Positions 1 through 11,754 of a DNA stretch of 61,893 nt are shown one piece after another. Every line of letters begins with the position of its first letter. Position 1 is the first letter of the stretch. The notes under the pieces are model-generated. The model was not told where the DNA came from. It saw nothing but the letters and a program-made list of their open reading frames with translations, and ran no database searches. Origin of the DNA: Gnetum montanum (lineage: Eukaryota; Streptophyta; Gnetopsida; Gnetales; Gnetaceae); contig MNCI01007569.1 of NCBI GenBank assembly GCA_015680685.1, positions 368,190 through 430,082 on the forward strand, given 5' to 3'. A program made the position numbers and the translations under genes.

Positions 1-236
1 TCAACCCTTCACCCTTTAGCATAGGAGATAAACTTGAAAAGACCAAAAAAATCATATACCTCGGACTTACTTAACCATACACCGTGACAACAACAAGTAA
101 GTCTGGGAAGACAATGATTAATTAACCCCAAGTGTTCCATGAGGCGTTTAGGCATTTAGTCTGCGGAGTTTGACCAGATCGCGTGTGCTACGCTCGTTTC
201 GTATGGTTGAGTGTAGGGGTACCTCGCCACTCATCA
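1..236 (+). repeat. 3' end of an Athila-type LTR
   Basis: This stretch matches the last part (U5) of the two LTRs of the Athila-type element at 35260-45278. Shared landmarks are the stretch about Tcggacttacttaaccatac, the 'gggaagacaa' block, 'gtaggggtacctcgccac' and the terminal CTCATCA. No primer binding site follows base 236, so it is a solo or 3' LTR, or a truncated copy. The 5' part lies outside the window. Confidence 0.8.
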
Positions 237-479
237 CTAATATTGCACTTTTTGAGTGGTAATAAGTTTTAAGCTTTAGACATTTCTTGAGAAATCAATT
301 TTACTCTAAAATTTAAATCTAAAAAAGTCTTGAATGGCTATTTCGTACAATTTGCAAATAAATTAGGAAACTTTCAAAATCTTGTTTTTCCTTTAGTAAG
401 ATTACCTACTTTAATCAAGTTAGTAACAATATGAGTTAGCACGATAATTTATATATTTTAGGTTTGGTTTAAAGGTAGG
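237..479. other. AT-rich spacer
   Basis: No coding frame or known repeat was recognised here. It may be the decayed downstream part of the neighbouring gag relic, but no protease motif could be read. Confidence 0.4.
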
Positions 480-1760
480 TTAGTTAAGTGGTTGAAGATT
501 GTTAGCATTGGCATGAGATCCACAACCATTGATGCTTGCATAGATTTAAATGAACTAGTAGGTTTGAAAAAAGGATGTGTTTGAGGCTTATGTTTGGAAC
601 CACTTGAACTATTAGTTGCTTGAATATTCATAACTTTAGTAGCATTTTTTTGATGTAGCTAAGGAGGAATCTCACCTTGCATTTATGAAGGTGGCATTAG
701 AGAAAGATGAGTATGTGATAGTTTAGGATGCATGGAAGATGAATGTAAAGGATAGAAGCATGATTTAGGTCTTAGAGTAGAAGGTGTATTGTAATTAAGT
801 GGATAGTGGTAGTACCAGTAGTGAGTTTGAGTAGCATCATCACTTAGAGAAATAAGTTGTTAGACATAATAGTTGTATGAATCCAACTACCTATAAGGAT
901 AGTTTTGCCTTATTGGTGGCATCCTCCATGACTTTGGGTTTTTCCACTATTGATAAGCTATGACCTCAATACCTATACAATAAGGAATAATATCTACTTA
1001 GGGATGCATCAAGAAATTTATGGTTGCACTATTTTTACCCTTGACTTTTTCCCTCAGGTTAGACATTCTAGAGTACATTTGATAATTTTCACTAAATAGC
1101 TCTAGCATTGTACCCCACCTTTTGGTGGATTTTGATTCCAAGAATCATTACCAACTTTCTACTTCTTTGATGAGTGTCCTATGGAATAGCTTGAGTGTTC
1201 ATTAGTCATTCACAATATTTTTCAAGGCACAAGCATCATGGAAGGCTTGCACATGATGTTGCATATTAGCATTATAGCATTCCTGAAATTTGAAAATGTT
1301 GTTCATGTTAAGTCTCTTAATGCAGCTATCCCTCTAATGCTTGATTTGGACAAAAATATCATCCTTGCCATTGATCATACTCATGTTTCTAGAAGAGGTT
1401 CATCCTAATCATCTCATTCATCATGATCTCCATCATAACCATTACCTCTTCTATTTTGCTTCCTATGTCTTCTCTCATGTATCTGTTCATGGTTTCTATC
1501 TTTATCATGTCTACCATTTCTACCTTCATTTCTAAATGATCTCTTCAATCATCTCCACTAGACTTCTTTTCATTACCCCTTGTTCATTGGTCATGCCCAT
1601 CATTATTAGAGCTTATTGATGAGAATGATGAGGATGATGGAGAACTAGAAGAGCAATGCTAAATTACTCATCTTATGTGATCCCTTTGGTTATCTCTAGG
1701 TGGCCTATTAGAAGACATAAGCATAGAGATTCTTTTGATGGTAGGTTATGTTCTTGCCTT
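480..1760 (-). pseudogene. Athila-type gag relic
   Basis: Read on the minus strand, three blocks match the gag region of the element at 35260-45278. They are a Ser-rich then basic Arg/His stretch with DEPLL (about 1440-1650), a capsid-like core with MNNI, YNAN and QAFHDACAL motifs followed by LKLF and ESW (about 1110-1345), and a C-terminal block with ATK and FF-PTSS (about 490-660). Many stops interrupt the frame and no start was chosen. Gag proteins of this family form the particle that packages element RNA. Orientation is opposite to the LTR fragment at 1-236, so the two belong to different insertions. Confidence 0.7.
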
Positions 1761-2083
1761 TTCTTGGTTGCTTACTAAGGCTAAATGTAGTTACAAGTTT
1801 TTCATATCATCTACATGTAATAATGAAGTATTTTTATAATAATATCTACTTGAGTAGTAATCTAAATCCTTCTTTTCTAACTATAACATCAACGGAATGA
1901 TATCCTCCTTTTCCTTTTTTACTTCATGGCATGCCTCCATAAAATAAGCTTTGCAAAGTTGGCCTTTAGTGGGCTAGTAGGTCCTAGAAATCTCAGTAGC
2001 TACCTTGTAGTCAAAGACAACTACTTCCAATTTAACTTTCATCAATGCTGCCATGAACATTGATGTAGTTAAACAATTAGGTT
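1761..2083. other. unassigned spacer upstream of the gag relic
   Basis: This is AT-rich sequence with no readable frame. It may be leader or gag N-terminal sequence of the relic at 480-1760, cut off where the copia-type LTR begins at 2084. Confidence 0.35.
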
Positions 2084-2549
2084 GTTAAGTTTTATGATGC
2101 TTGGATCATCGAGCCCAAGAAACTAGAAACACTTTGATAACTATTATAACATAAAATTAGCAGCACACTGTAAATGTTATAATGTCCATAGTGTTACTTA
2201 CATATATTATACTTGAATAGTTAACAATAAAAACAAAGAAGAATAACATTATTTAAGGTGTCTCTATTATCAATGCTACGTTGTCTTGCATTTTTGAAAG
2301 AACTAGAATAAACACATATATAGATTAAGAAGAGCATTTATGTCAATAGAATAAACAAACATGATGAGTATTTAATATTTATTAAAAAATATAAAAAATA
2401 AGATTATTTGTAATAAACTAATATAATATGTAAACACCATAGACGATGTTGTGCACCATGATATTGTAAATAAACTATCACACTATTACAAGATATAGAA
2501 ATTAATTAATAAGTTAAGCTTGCAATAACACATTAAATCTTTAATATCA
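2084..2549 (-). repeat. 3' LTR of the copia-type element
   Basis: This is a direct repeat of 5631-6110. Shared blocks include 'gatgcttggatcat', 'agaaactagaaacactttgat', 'gttgtcttgcatttttgaaag' and 'cacattaaatcttta'. By eye the two LTRs differ at well over one base in ten, so the insertion is old. Confidence 0.85.
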
Positions 2550-2561
2550 TCCCTCAAGCTT
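2550..2561 (-). other. Polypurine tract of the copia-type element
   Basis: On the minus strand AAGCTTGAGGGA lies directly before the 3' LTR. This is the expected position of the plus-strand primer. Confidence 0.55.
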
Positions 2562-3159
2562 AACATAGAGATCAATAATGTTGCTTTACTATCTAAAACC
2601 TAATTCATGACATTCATAAAATAAATGATAAGCAAAAACATGACTTCATTACTAGTTTCCATGATACTGCATAACTTAGATATTCATAACGATAGGCAAC
2701 AATTTTCAAGTAATGCTCTAAAGTATAATTCCTTTTAAGATAATGCATTTCATCATTGACACCATATGACTAAAAAATTCACAAGCTATATTTCTAATTA
2801 GTAAAGATCTAATCATAAATATAATATGATGATGAGTAACTTTTATTTTTCAAACTAATGTTATATATCATTTTGGCCATTTAAATAATTCATGAAATAC
2901 AAAGAAACATGACTAGATATATTTAGGTAATTATCTCCTTCAAAATATATTACAAGATAACTAAACATATAACCAGAAAAAAAGAAAAATTCATGCTTGT
3001 CATGATAAATCAAAATTAAATAATTTCACTATTTAACATAGGAGGTTTAAGTGAATAAATGTAAACTAAAAATTGTAACATGAATCATCAATCAATAAAT
3101 AAGTCTATATTTGTATTTAACAAATTATCAAATATGTTTGTTGATGAATTTTCCTTTGA

Positions 3160-3618
3160 TTCTAGTGCAAAGTCTTTTATCGTGAATTCTTTAGAAGCAG
3201 TGAGAGATTTAGGAAAAGACTATGGAACATCTTGAGCTAATTATGTTCATTCTAGATTAGTAAATTCTATTTGTATCTCAATATTTATTTCATTATGTGT
3301 TTCTAGAATTGATGATGGAAGCACAATGTTGACAGGTGGTAGCTTTCAAACCTTCTTAAAAGAAGATTTTAACATTTCTTTGTAGCGAGCTATAAAATCA
3401 TTACTTATTACATCTTCTTGTAGACTTCTCATTGTGGCTTTCAACTTCTTTCATTTTTCATTAAATATCTCTAACAACTCATTTTTCTAGTTGATAAGAT
3501 ATTTTATTTAGTTCTACTTTAAATCCAGCTCTTATTGGAGTTCAAAGACTTTATCTTGCCTTATCAACTTGTTTACCTCTAATTTATTTTCTAGCTTCAT
3601 TTCAAAGCTAGAATCCAT
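3160..3618 (-). pseudogene. decayed coiled-coil frame inside the copia-type element
   Basis: A minus-strand frame opens at an ATG at 3618 (MDSSFEMKLENK) and is rich in Lys, Glu, Leu, Asn and Gln with heptad-like spacing, as in a coiled coil. About seven stops interrupt it. Five of these (TAA, TAG, TAA, TAG, TGA at about 3470-3560) fit single C-to-T changes of Gln or Arg codons. The part after about 3330 contains ILETHNEINIEI. No family was recognised. It could be the C-terminal part of a gag-like protein, continuing from the frame at 4285-4993. Confidence 0.5.
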
Positions 3619-4284
3619 GATTTTCCTTATTTTTTTAGTGCTACTAATTCTTAATATTATCTCTTACCAAATTTTAGTGCACCTTTAGCTTCTTCTTGAT
3701 TGGTAGTTACTAAGTCTTTTGTTTAACACCTCATTTTACATCAAAGTAACATCAAACACTATTTTATTACTTCTCAACATGGTAGCATAGGCTTAAGCTC
3801 TAAAATAATGTTCTACCATGGTGTAGTTCATGATCATTAAGTCCTATAATAAATCATTGTTCATCACAAAGGCATTGATTTTTAAAGCCTGATAAGATCT
3901 ATCATACCTCTAAGTACTAATGGAAAGTCATCATCATTTAAGCATTCCAAAATTTTCCATTTATCTTTATTGTAAAGGATTTCTTCCGTGGAGCTCTTCT
4001 CCATTAATGCCTTGAAGAAATTAATGGTTACTTATTAATGAATAACCTTATTTTCAAAAGTACAATGTTACCTCATCACATGCACTGTGGGTAGAGCTAA
4101 GTAGTCACTTTCAAGCTTACTTCACCCTTTAGCCTAAACATTGGTAGGTCATTTTATTATAGAAAGCCCCATGGTAGACTACTTTATTTTTGAGAAGGCT
4201 TCAACAAATAATCATGAAACTAACTCTTTATTTTTGAATTATTAAAAACTTTAACAAAAATTAGTAGGAATCAGCCAGGGAAAT

Positions 4285-4993
4285 AATATAACATGAGAGT
4301 GTATGTTCTTTCATTTCCATCTTCAAAATTGATAACCAATCTACATGGCCTTCCTCCTTCATCATGGCATACAGTAGACATAATAGACATCAAGAGATAC
4401 TATTTTTCCTATCTTTGACAAGTACCCAATAGGTAATAATGTTAGCAAGACCAATATATGAAATCTTAAGCTGTGAAATTAGAATTCTTGCAGTGGTAGT
4501 GGTGCAAGCCTTTTCCATTTTCTTCATTAAAAAAACATTCAAATAATTGATGTTTGAGGAACATAACCTCTTTCAATGTAAAATTTCCTTCACCATTTAA
4601 AAATAAAACCATAAAAACATTCTCTAAATTCTACAAAATCTCTAGGTCTATAAAGCTTGATAAATGAACCAACTAACTATTATAGGTGCTTCCAAAATTA
4701 TCTACCACCACATTGTTCTTTAGCACAACAAACTCCACAAATGGCACAAGGCCTAACCTTTCTAGTTCAACACCATGGTCTAATTTAACCAAGTCTATAG
4801 CTAATGTTATATCATAATAATGATATTAAATATTGACTTGAAGAGCCAAATATCTAACATATTCTTTCTTGGATAATAACAAGTTAAAATCTCTCATCTT
4901 GTTGGCTACAACATCATAATGAGCAACCAATGCATAATGTAACTTGATCTTTTTGGTACCAGATTTTGATATTCTCACTATGGGAAAATCCAT
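4285..4993 (-). pseudogene. unrecognised frame inside the copia-type element
   Basis: From the ATG at 4993 (MDFPIVRISKSGTKK) a single minus-strand frame can be followed for about 235 codons with roughly eight stops. This is much more open than the other frames. It includes KIKLHYALVAHYDVV, LGLVPFVEFVVLKNN, EGNFTLKEVMFLKHQLFE and CRLVINFEDGNERTYTL. It starts about 620 bp after the PBS, where gag would be expected, but it has no capsid or zinc-knuckle motif I know. The function is unknown. It may be the gag-like or passenger protein of a non-autonomous element. Confidence 0.5.
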
Positions 4994-5612
4994 GGTGATT
5001 TCTTGATAATGGTGCTAGCAATGATAAATGTGATGATGATTCAATCTATGTATTATTTGAAGAGGTTGGTAAAGGTTTCATTCATTGAGCTTCCTCTTTG
5101 ATGATCTTTATTGCTATCCACACACTCTTCCACCACAAGTCATTTTCATAAACAATTACTTTGCAACTTGTAAAAAACAAAGGTTTTTTAAAATAAATTT
5201 AAGTAACCAAAAATTAACATGTGCTACTAATTCAAGTTACTACACACTATTTTTACTCATCTAGAGATTGGTTTTTGAGACATAAACTTTAATTTCTTTA
5301 GTTAACAATGAGTTGAAATTCGTGAAAAAATTTATTTTCTCAAATTCAAAACAAAACTATAGCATTCTAACTACCAAAAAAATTTTAAACTACTTACTAA
5401 TCAAAAATTGAAGGTAGAAATATAATATAAAACTCAAAAATATTTAAAAAAATAAGATTCCTTTATTACATGAAGTTCTCTACAATTTTTGTGATTTTAC
5501 AAATGTACAAATAAATTTCTACATTTTGTTTTTATACATACTCTAGCATTAAATGTAGATAGCTCCCAAATCACTATAAATTTTTTACAGTGTTTGTTAA
5601 TTAAGTTATCAA

Positions 5613-5630
5613 AACCAAGCTTCAATACCA
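5613..5630 (-). other. Primer binding site (initiator Met-tRNA type)
   Basis: The minus strand reads TGGTATTGAAGCTTGGTT directly next to the LTR end. It differs by small changes from the canonical copia primer site TGGTATCAGAGC, and this fixes the element's orientation. Confidence 0.8.
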
Positions 5631-6110
5631 TGTAAAGTTTTGTGATGCTTGGATCATTGAGTTTAAGAAACTAGAAACACTTTGATGACTAATGTAACAT
5701 AGAAGTAGTAATGCACCGTGAATGCTATAATATCCATAATGTTTCTTACATAAATTGCACTTAAATAGTTAACAATACAAATAAAGAAGAATAACATTAT
5801 TTGATGTATCTCTCTTAGCTATGTTATGTTGTCTTGCATTTTTGAAAGAACCAAAATTAACACATATATAGATCAAGAGGAATAATCATGTCGATAGAAT
5901 GAACAAACATGATAAGTAGTTAACACTAATTAAAGAATTTAAAAAATAAGATTAATTATAATAAATAATAAATAACAAGTAGTATAATATACAAACATCA
6001 TAGACAGTGTTATATACCATGATGGCATAAATAAATTATCCTAATGTTACAAAATATAGACATTAATTAGCATGTTAGGCTTACTAGGACACATTAAATC
6101 TTTAACATAA
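5631..6110 (-). repeat. 5' LTR of the copia-type element
   Basis: This is the partner of 2084-2549. Its minus-strand end (ACTTTACA) abuts the primer binding site. Confidence 0.85.
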
Positions 6111-6515
6111 TCTTGCCTTCCAAGTTCCTCCATCTCATCTATTCATCTTGGTGAAGAATGAAGATAAACTTCACATAGTAAGGATTCAAATGCTAGTAGA
6201 TGACCTTGACTTGGTACAACATATTGTTATCATTTATTATTGCTTTGTCATTTTGCCTTGTAGTATTGTTAGTTGGATGGGAATTAGCTCTACAAGAAGA
6301 AGAAATTTTAAATTATTGTGTATGTCTTAATAAAATAATAACATTTTTCAAAAGATAAATATTTAGGTTTATAACAAAAATTTTAAATTATTCAATGAAT
6401 CTAGATCACTAGCACTAGTCCCCAACAATGATGCCAATAACAAGCGACAAGTGTCCTCTATGTCTAACCATACAAAGTTCACATGTGACTTGATCACATT
6501 TGATGGACTAGGCTG
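6111..6515. other. spacer between elements
   Basis: A 60-codon plus-strand frame at 6148-6330 has no recognisable content and is probably chance. I see nothing else. Confidence 0.4.
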
Positions 6516-6764
6516 TGTAACACCCACTTTTACATTAACCTACATTATGAATGTAATAGTATGTACCTTTTCCAAGTTAGTAATTTGAATATATTAATAT
6601 GTAATATATCTCAGATATACTTGGAGCACTTAATAAATAAGTTATTTTGAATGCTTTACCATAATCATGAAAAAAATTACTCATTCCATTTTCATGACAA
6701 TACATGACTCTAAGAGTTAAGACAATATGAACTTAGGAAGAAGTACATATATTCTGGTAAAAAG

Positions 6765-6870
6765 GTAAATGAATAGTAGCCTCAGTAAAATATGGTAAAG
6801 AAATAGTAACCTTGGTAAATTATGGTAAATGAATAGTAACCTCAGTAAAATAAATAGTAATTAAGGTAAA
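6765..6870 (+). repeat. short tandem repeat, about 33-bp unit
   Basis: About three imperfect copies of a unit built around 'aatagtaacctcagtaaaa' and 'tatggtaaa' lie head to tail upstream of the TATA box. This position would suit U3 enhancer-type repeats. Confidence 0.7.
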
Positions 6871-7034
6871 GTAATTATAAAAGGTGAAAATAAGTGGTAG
6901 GTAGGATGGAGAAGATATTAGCAAAAAAATATTTTCCTAGAATCTTCCAATGGAGGTGACATCTTGTAATCCCCAAGCATCCACACTAAATATACAACTA
7001 TTTTGAACACAAAGGATCTCTCCCTTATTAGGCC

Positions 7035-7042
7035 TATAAATA
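7035..7042 (+). promoter_or_regulatory. TATA box (TATAAATA)
   Basis: TATAAATA followed by a C-rich stretch (cccctcctac) and then a purine-rich leader resembles plant LTR core promoters. Transcription would start about 30 bp downstream. Confidence 0.5.
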
Positions 7043-7220
7043 CCCCTCCTACACCTATCCCTTGAATACTCCAAGAAAGAAGAGGAAGAGCCAGTAGGAA
7101 AGGTAAGAGAGCATAAAGCCTAAGAGTATGAGAAAAATGAAGAAGTTCTTCAAGAATATTTCTAAGGTTTGGGTAAGTTTATCTTCTATTATTACTATAA
7201 TCTAATTAATTTATTAGTAG

Positions 7221-7238
7221 TGTGTGTGTGTGTGTGTT
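7221..7238 (+). repeat. (TG)n microsatellite
   Basis: This is an uninterrupted run of about nine GT/TG dinucleotides. Confidence 0.9.
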
Positions 7239-7876
7239 GCATGTATCTTTATACATACATGAATGTGTATAACATAATATTGTTTCACTTATATTATAAT
7301 GTTACTTATCTCTTGTATGAAGATACTACTACTTTGTTAAATTGTCTAATTGAAAGACATAGAAGCATTATTTAGGTGTGAATTCTTAGTTATATAATTC
7401 TTGAATGGTAAAATCATAATCCTATTCTTTTCAGGGTTCTTTTCTCAAGTTTAAGAAAGATTGTTAGGAATGATCAATTATACATGAATAATCCCAATCA
7501 TCTCTTAATGTGTGTATATGTATGATGTTGATCTTGTTATGTATTGCTACAATATAAGAAATTCATGATCCTAATTTCTTATAAAATCTATAAGTGTATG
7601 TAGGTGGCTAGGACCATGCCCTTTGGTGCAAGCATCCTTTTTTTTTCTATGGGAGAGGCTTTTGTAAATAGTTGGATTAAATTAATTATTATATTACTTC
7701 TTGTAAACACTCTATAGATGGACAAGCATAGCTAGTTATTGATAAATATTTTTTGATTTAGCATAAAAGTAATTATTAATCCTATGCAAGCCTTATAAGT
7801 AAGGTTTTTATTTAAAATATAATTATAAGTATTCTTGTATTTTTAGGTATTTATTCTAGTGATGGAAATCTCATTC

Positions 7877-8145
7877 CATGAATTGCCTACCATTGACCTT
7901 TGTGGTTATGTTAGTGGGGATAGGCTCCCACATGACATATAGAGTTTTGACAAATGAACCTTGCAAGATGTTAATGTTGCCTACCATTAGCCTTTGTGGT
8001 TGCATTGGTGGAGGTGAACATCCATATGGCATACAAAATTGTGTCCAATGGGTTATTGATATGTCTAGCGTTAGAATCTATGGTTACATCAGTAGGGTGG
8101 GCTCCTAATAAGATACATAGAGTATCTACCAATGGAGTTGAAGAG
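7877..8145 (+). repeat. degenerate tandem repeat, about 90-bp unit, three copies
   Basis: Copies start near 7882, 7977 and 8064. The first two share 'ttgcctaccattgacctttgtggttatgttagtgg' in slightly altered forms, and each continues with a 'catatggcatacaaaa'-like block. The third is more diverged. Overlapping frames of 76 and 109 codons here are by-products of the repeat. Confidence 0.7.
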
Positions 8146-8930
8146 TTGTATGAGGTTTCAACTACTAAAGAAACTCCTTATACTTGTAATAATTTTACTA
8201 ATAAAGATTGTATATGTTTTCACATGGTTGGTGTGAAGTGTGCAAATGGATTTCATTTTTTATTTGGATTTTTTAATAGTCTTATTGGTGATTCTTGTTT
8301 GATTTTACATATGGTTTTATATTAAATTTGTTATCTTCTCTTAATAGTCTCCAAAAGAGGATTCAATTTATGAAGTGCCATGTGTAAATGAAAAGGTTGT
8401 TTTGTATACTAATTTCTAAATTTAGAATAAATTTGAATATAGTTTCTAAAATTTAATAGTAGTGTTATATGATCCTAGTTGCTTCTACATGTAGAAGAAT
8501 TTATGGTCAAAAAGGTAATTAATTGAAATCTTCTTAAGAAGCTATCATATCTAGAGTAATAATAGTAACCTAGTGCAAGGACATTAATTACTATTTAAAT
8601 GCCTTACTATCATTTTTCTTAGTTATAGCCCTTTTATATCTTCTATGATTACATTGCTCTTTTATATTGATAAAGTTTTACTAATGCTTTTAGTTTTAGC
8701 TTTAGTGTGTTAATATTTCTTATTTATTTACATAAATGCTTTAGTAAAGACATGATTTGGATAAATTGGAAATTAGATTAAGTTAGATCATTAAAAATTA
8801 GTGGTGTATCTAAATTACTAAACATGATTGTTGATCATTGTCTTTCCAATTATGCTTGTGTAATCCTTATTACATATGCTTATGTATAACGAAGGCATAG
8901 GATAGATGATGTTGTAGGGCCATGAATAAG

Positions 8931-9357
8931 ATATTATTAAACTATAACACCTAATCTAATTTAACTAAATACAAGAAAATAGAATCTAATCTAGTCCTAA
9001 GTAATGAGGCATCATTCCCAACTTGGTATACAAATCTTGAATTTACACTATCATTGCTAGGTTACCAAGTGTGCATTAATAGATGTACCAAGTGTCAACA
9101 TTGTTGGGATTATCAAATGGTAGTGTATTTATGCTCGAAGTTGATCATGCTCATTCCACATGATTAACATGCACTTCAAGAATAAAATATTAACTAAATA
9201 TATATAAAAATAAAAATTTAAATGAAAAGAACTTACATTAAATTAAACTCTATGCTAGTTAGAATGCTATAATGGAACGAAATAATCTTGATCTTTATTA
9301 TTAGTCACGTAATTTGTCCAAGTACATGGTACTTAAATAAGGACCTCATATGAAGCA
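8931..9357. other. spacer before the chromovirus
   Basis: AT-rich sequence. 'tataacacctaatctaat' near 8945 could be a worn start of another TGTAACACC-type LTR, but this is unproven. Nothing else is recognised. Confidence 0.35.
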
Positions 9358-9848
9358 AGTTCACTCAAATTTTTTTTAACCTTTCAAATTCCAATAAATT
9401 CATATACTATGAAAGATAATTAAAATTTGCTAGAAAATAAGAAATCTAGCTACCTTCAATTAATGTAAACAAGATTACAAATTAGTGGTTTCACAATCCA
9501 CAGTAATATCATAATTCACTCATGAACACTTAATGGTATTGTAGAGCATGAGGCCCTACAAGCACATATTAATTGTTCTCAATGCAAGGCATAGCTAAAT
9601 AAGATCTCTCCCAAAAACACAAGATTGAGATTCAAATACATACACATACATAAGAGACACAAGGCTAAACAAATACATAATTAACCACCAAGCTACATGC
9701 ATGTACTCTCACAATGTGCTCTCATGATACTTTCTAATCTACTCTCTATTCTCTTACACAAGAAACAGTAACAAAATTTATTAAAAATCAATGATAAGAA
9801 ACTTATAAAAATTTTGTCACACTTAAGTCAAAAATTAATCGTTGTTTC
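9358..9848 (-). repeat. 3' LTR of the chromovirus, distal part
   Basis: It matches 24363 onward: 'aacctttcaaat', 'tatgaaagataatt', 'tttgctagaaaa', 'gcatgaggc', and the 'accaccaagctacatgca' block. It is interrupted at 9848 by the solo LTR and resumes at 13199. Confidence 0.8.
9844..9848. repeat. target-site duplication GTTTC (left)
   Basis: GTTTC abuts the solo LTR at 9849 and recurs at 13194-13198. Confidence 0.85.
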
Positions 9849-11045
9849 TATTGGCAACCGTTTGGGATGCAATCGCCAATGAGTGTCCTCGAATAGGATT
9901 TAGGTGCTTGCTGGTCTTCTGGCAACACTAAGGCCCAGATACCTCCAAATAGACTCAGTAGTTAATATGAGTATGTGTGTGTGCTGTTGCGGTGTGCGGT
10001 TGTGAAAAAATGAAATGATTGGGTTGTGTGTAAACTATAAATGAGTTATCTTAAATAGATTCAGCCAACTTTGCCAAGTACTATGAGTTGTTGAGAGTTC
10101 CTATTTTGTTCAATTGCCTAGTCTATGTGGTCTTTATAATACCTACTTGTAAAAAATAAAATTTTGCAAAAAAGTTTGAGCACAACTCTACGAATCTACT
10201 TCTTATTTTCCCCAGAGAAAGAGATAGTTCCATAAAAAAAAATAGAAATAGAGTAAGATTCAATGGAAATAGACAAAAAAGAAAGTAGATTTGTGTTAAG
10301 ACCTCAAATGTTTAAACAAGGTAAAATGATACGAGTAAACACTTCGCAATAAAGCTATCCAAAATTCAATAACTACGAATTGTTCAAACTTCCAAGGCTC
10401 AAATAAGCAATTTCTTCAAGACAATCCTACTATGCTACCACAAAATTGTTGCGTAAACTATCACGTACGAGACTCCATTTTGGCTAGATAATGGACATCA
10501 ACAATTGCATTCAACAGAACCTTCAAAAGACTTGACAATTTCTAATTGAAATACCATGGAGATTCACTTTATAGGTAAAAGAAGCTATTCTGGTCCTATC
10601 AAAATACCAAAGATTTTCTGAACCCTCTTGACTATTAAATCGTTCGACGGCTTGACTACATGCATAGGCTCTCTTACAACAATCTCAATAGCGGTTCTTA
10701 TATATTGCACAATAATAAAATTCACTACTAAAATGCTCTTAAGGCTTTCAAACACAAGCTCTTCTATGGCAAAATTTTAATATAAATTTTCTATCGTGTA
10801 ACAAGAACAATAAGAGCAATCTAAAAATCCCAAAATTACTTGTCAAGCATGATACTAGTTAAACCACTAGCTAAAAAACTTAAAAAAAATAAAAAATAAA
10901 CATAACTTACAGGACTATGACAAAGAGGCTAAAATGTTGTCTTTAGCAAGTCATCTTACAAGCAATCTTTCATAATGTCTTCTTACAAATGCTCCTCCCT
11001 GAATGTGTGATCCCGTAGTCCCCTTTTCCCTTCTAACCCTTGAAG

Positions 11046-11055
11046 CCTTTTTATA
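11046..11055 (-). promoter_or_regulatory. LTR TATA box (TATAAAAAGG)
   Basis: The minus strand reads CCCTATAAAAAGGCTT. The same box recurs at the matching place in all five LTRs of this family, marking the U3/R area. Captured sequence lies upstream of it. Confidence 0.7.
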
Positions 11056-11754
11056 GGGTTCAAAAGGTAGTTAGATATTCCAAAATATCTTGGCTAACTT
11101 CTCTCCCAAGTAAGGAAGTTATAACTTGCCCAACAAGTTAGGAGATATTACTTGCCCAACAAGTTAGGAAGTTGTAACTTATACATAAAGTTAGGAGAAA
11201 ATCATGCTAACATTGGCATGTGTAAAATTACAAATATTTCTTTTATAAGCAATAACCTATATAAAAAATAAATCCAAGATCTCCTAAGAGCTTCATAAAA
11301 TTTTTGTATTTTATTTAGGATTTTAATTGTTATATGTCATTAAGCCCTAGTAATTCTCATGATCAGGCTGTATTAAGAAAGTAATTTAGCATCCACCTTA
11401 GTGTAGATGTTGGTGGAGGTGGCTATATAGTCTTAAAAATTAATAAAGCCGATGCTTGCAAATTTCTAATGCTATATAATTAAATCATATGCATTTTATA
11501 TCCACGTAAAATCTGCTGCTGGCTTCCTTGGAAAAATGACGTTCGCTAGAAAAAGAAATTTGAATACTATGGTGGTTACTTGGCACCATTAAGAACGCCT
11601 CCGAATGTGAAGGTTGAATGTGAAGGTGCCAAGCCTGGAACTACCCAGTTTCTACAAATAGTTTCAAATTATTCCGCTCTATGCCGATCTTAGCCAAAAC
11701 CGTATATCAACTGCCACCAAAAACAAGGCCCTACCACTACGTTCTTGGCATTCC

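Larger units (their letters stand above)
2084..6110 (-). mobile_element. Copia-type LTR retrotransposon, apparently non-autonomous
   Basis: Two direct repeats of 466 and 480 bp (2084-2549 and 5631-6110) enclose about 3.1 kb. On the minus strand the 5' LTR (5631-6110) is followed at once by TGGTATTGAAGC, close to the initiator-Met-tRNA primer site TGGTATCAGAGC. A purine tract precedes the 3' LTR. The interior is too short for a full copia gag-pol, and no protease, integrase or reverse transcriptase motif was readable. It holds two decayed unfamiliar frames instead. The five flanking bases do not match (taggt against tcttg), so no target duplication remains visible. Confidence 0.8.
6516..8930 (+). 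repeat. LTR-like block beginning TGTAACACCC
   Basis: It starts with TGTAACACCC, a common first sequence of plant Ty3/gypsy (Tekay/Del-type) LTRs. A well-formed TATA box lies at 7035-7042, followed by purine-rich leader-like sequence with AGGTAAG motifs. No matching second LTR, PBS or terminal repeat was found, so the right limit is a guess. It contains three local tandem-repeat patches and no pol homology. Confidence 0.4.

Noticed and set aside
7878-8325. Overlapping 76- and 109-codon frames as a small gene
   Set aside because: They are produced by the degenerate 90-bp tandem repeat. No conserved domain, and no codon pattern unlike the surroundings.
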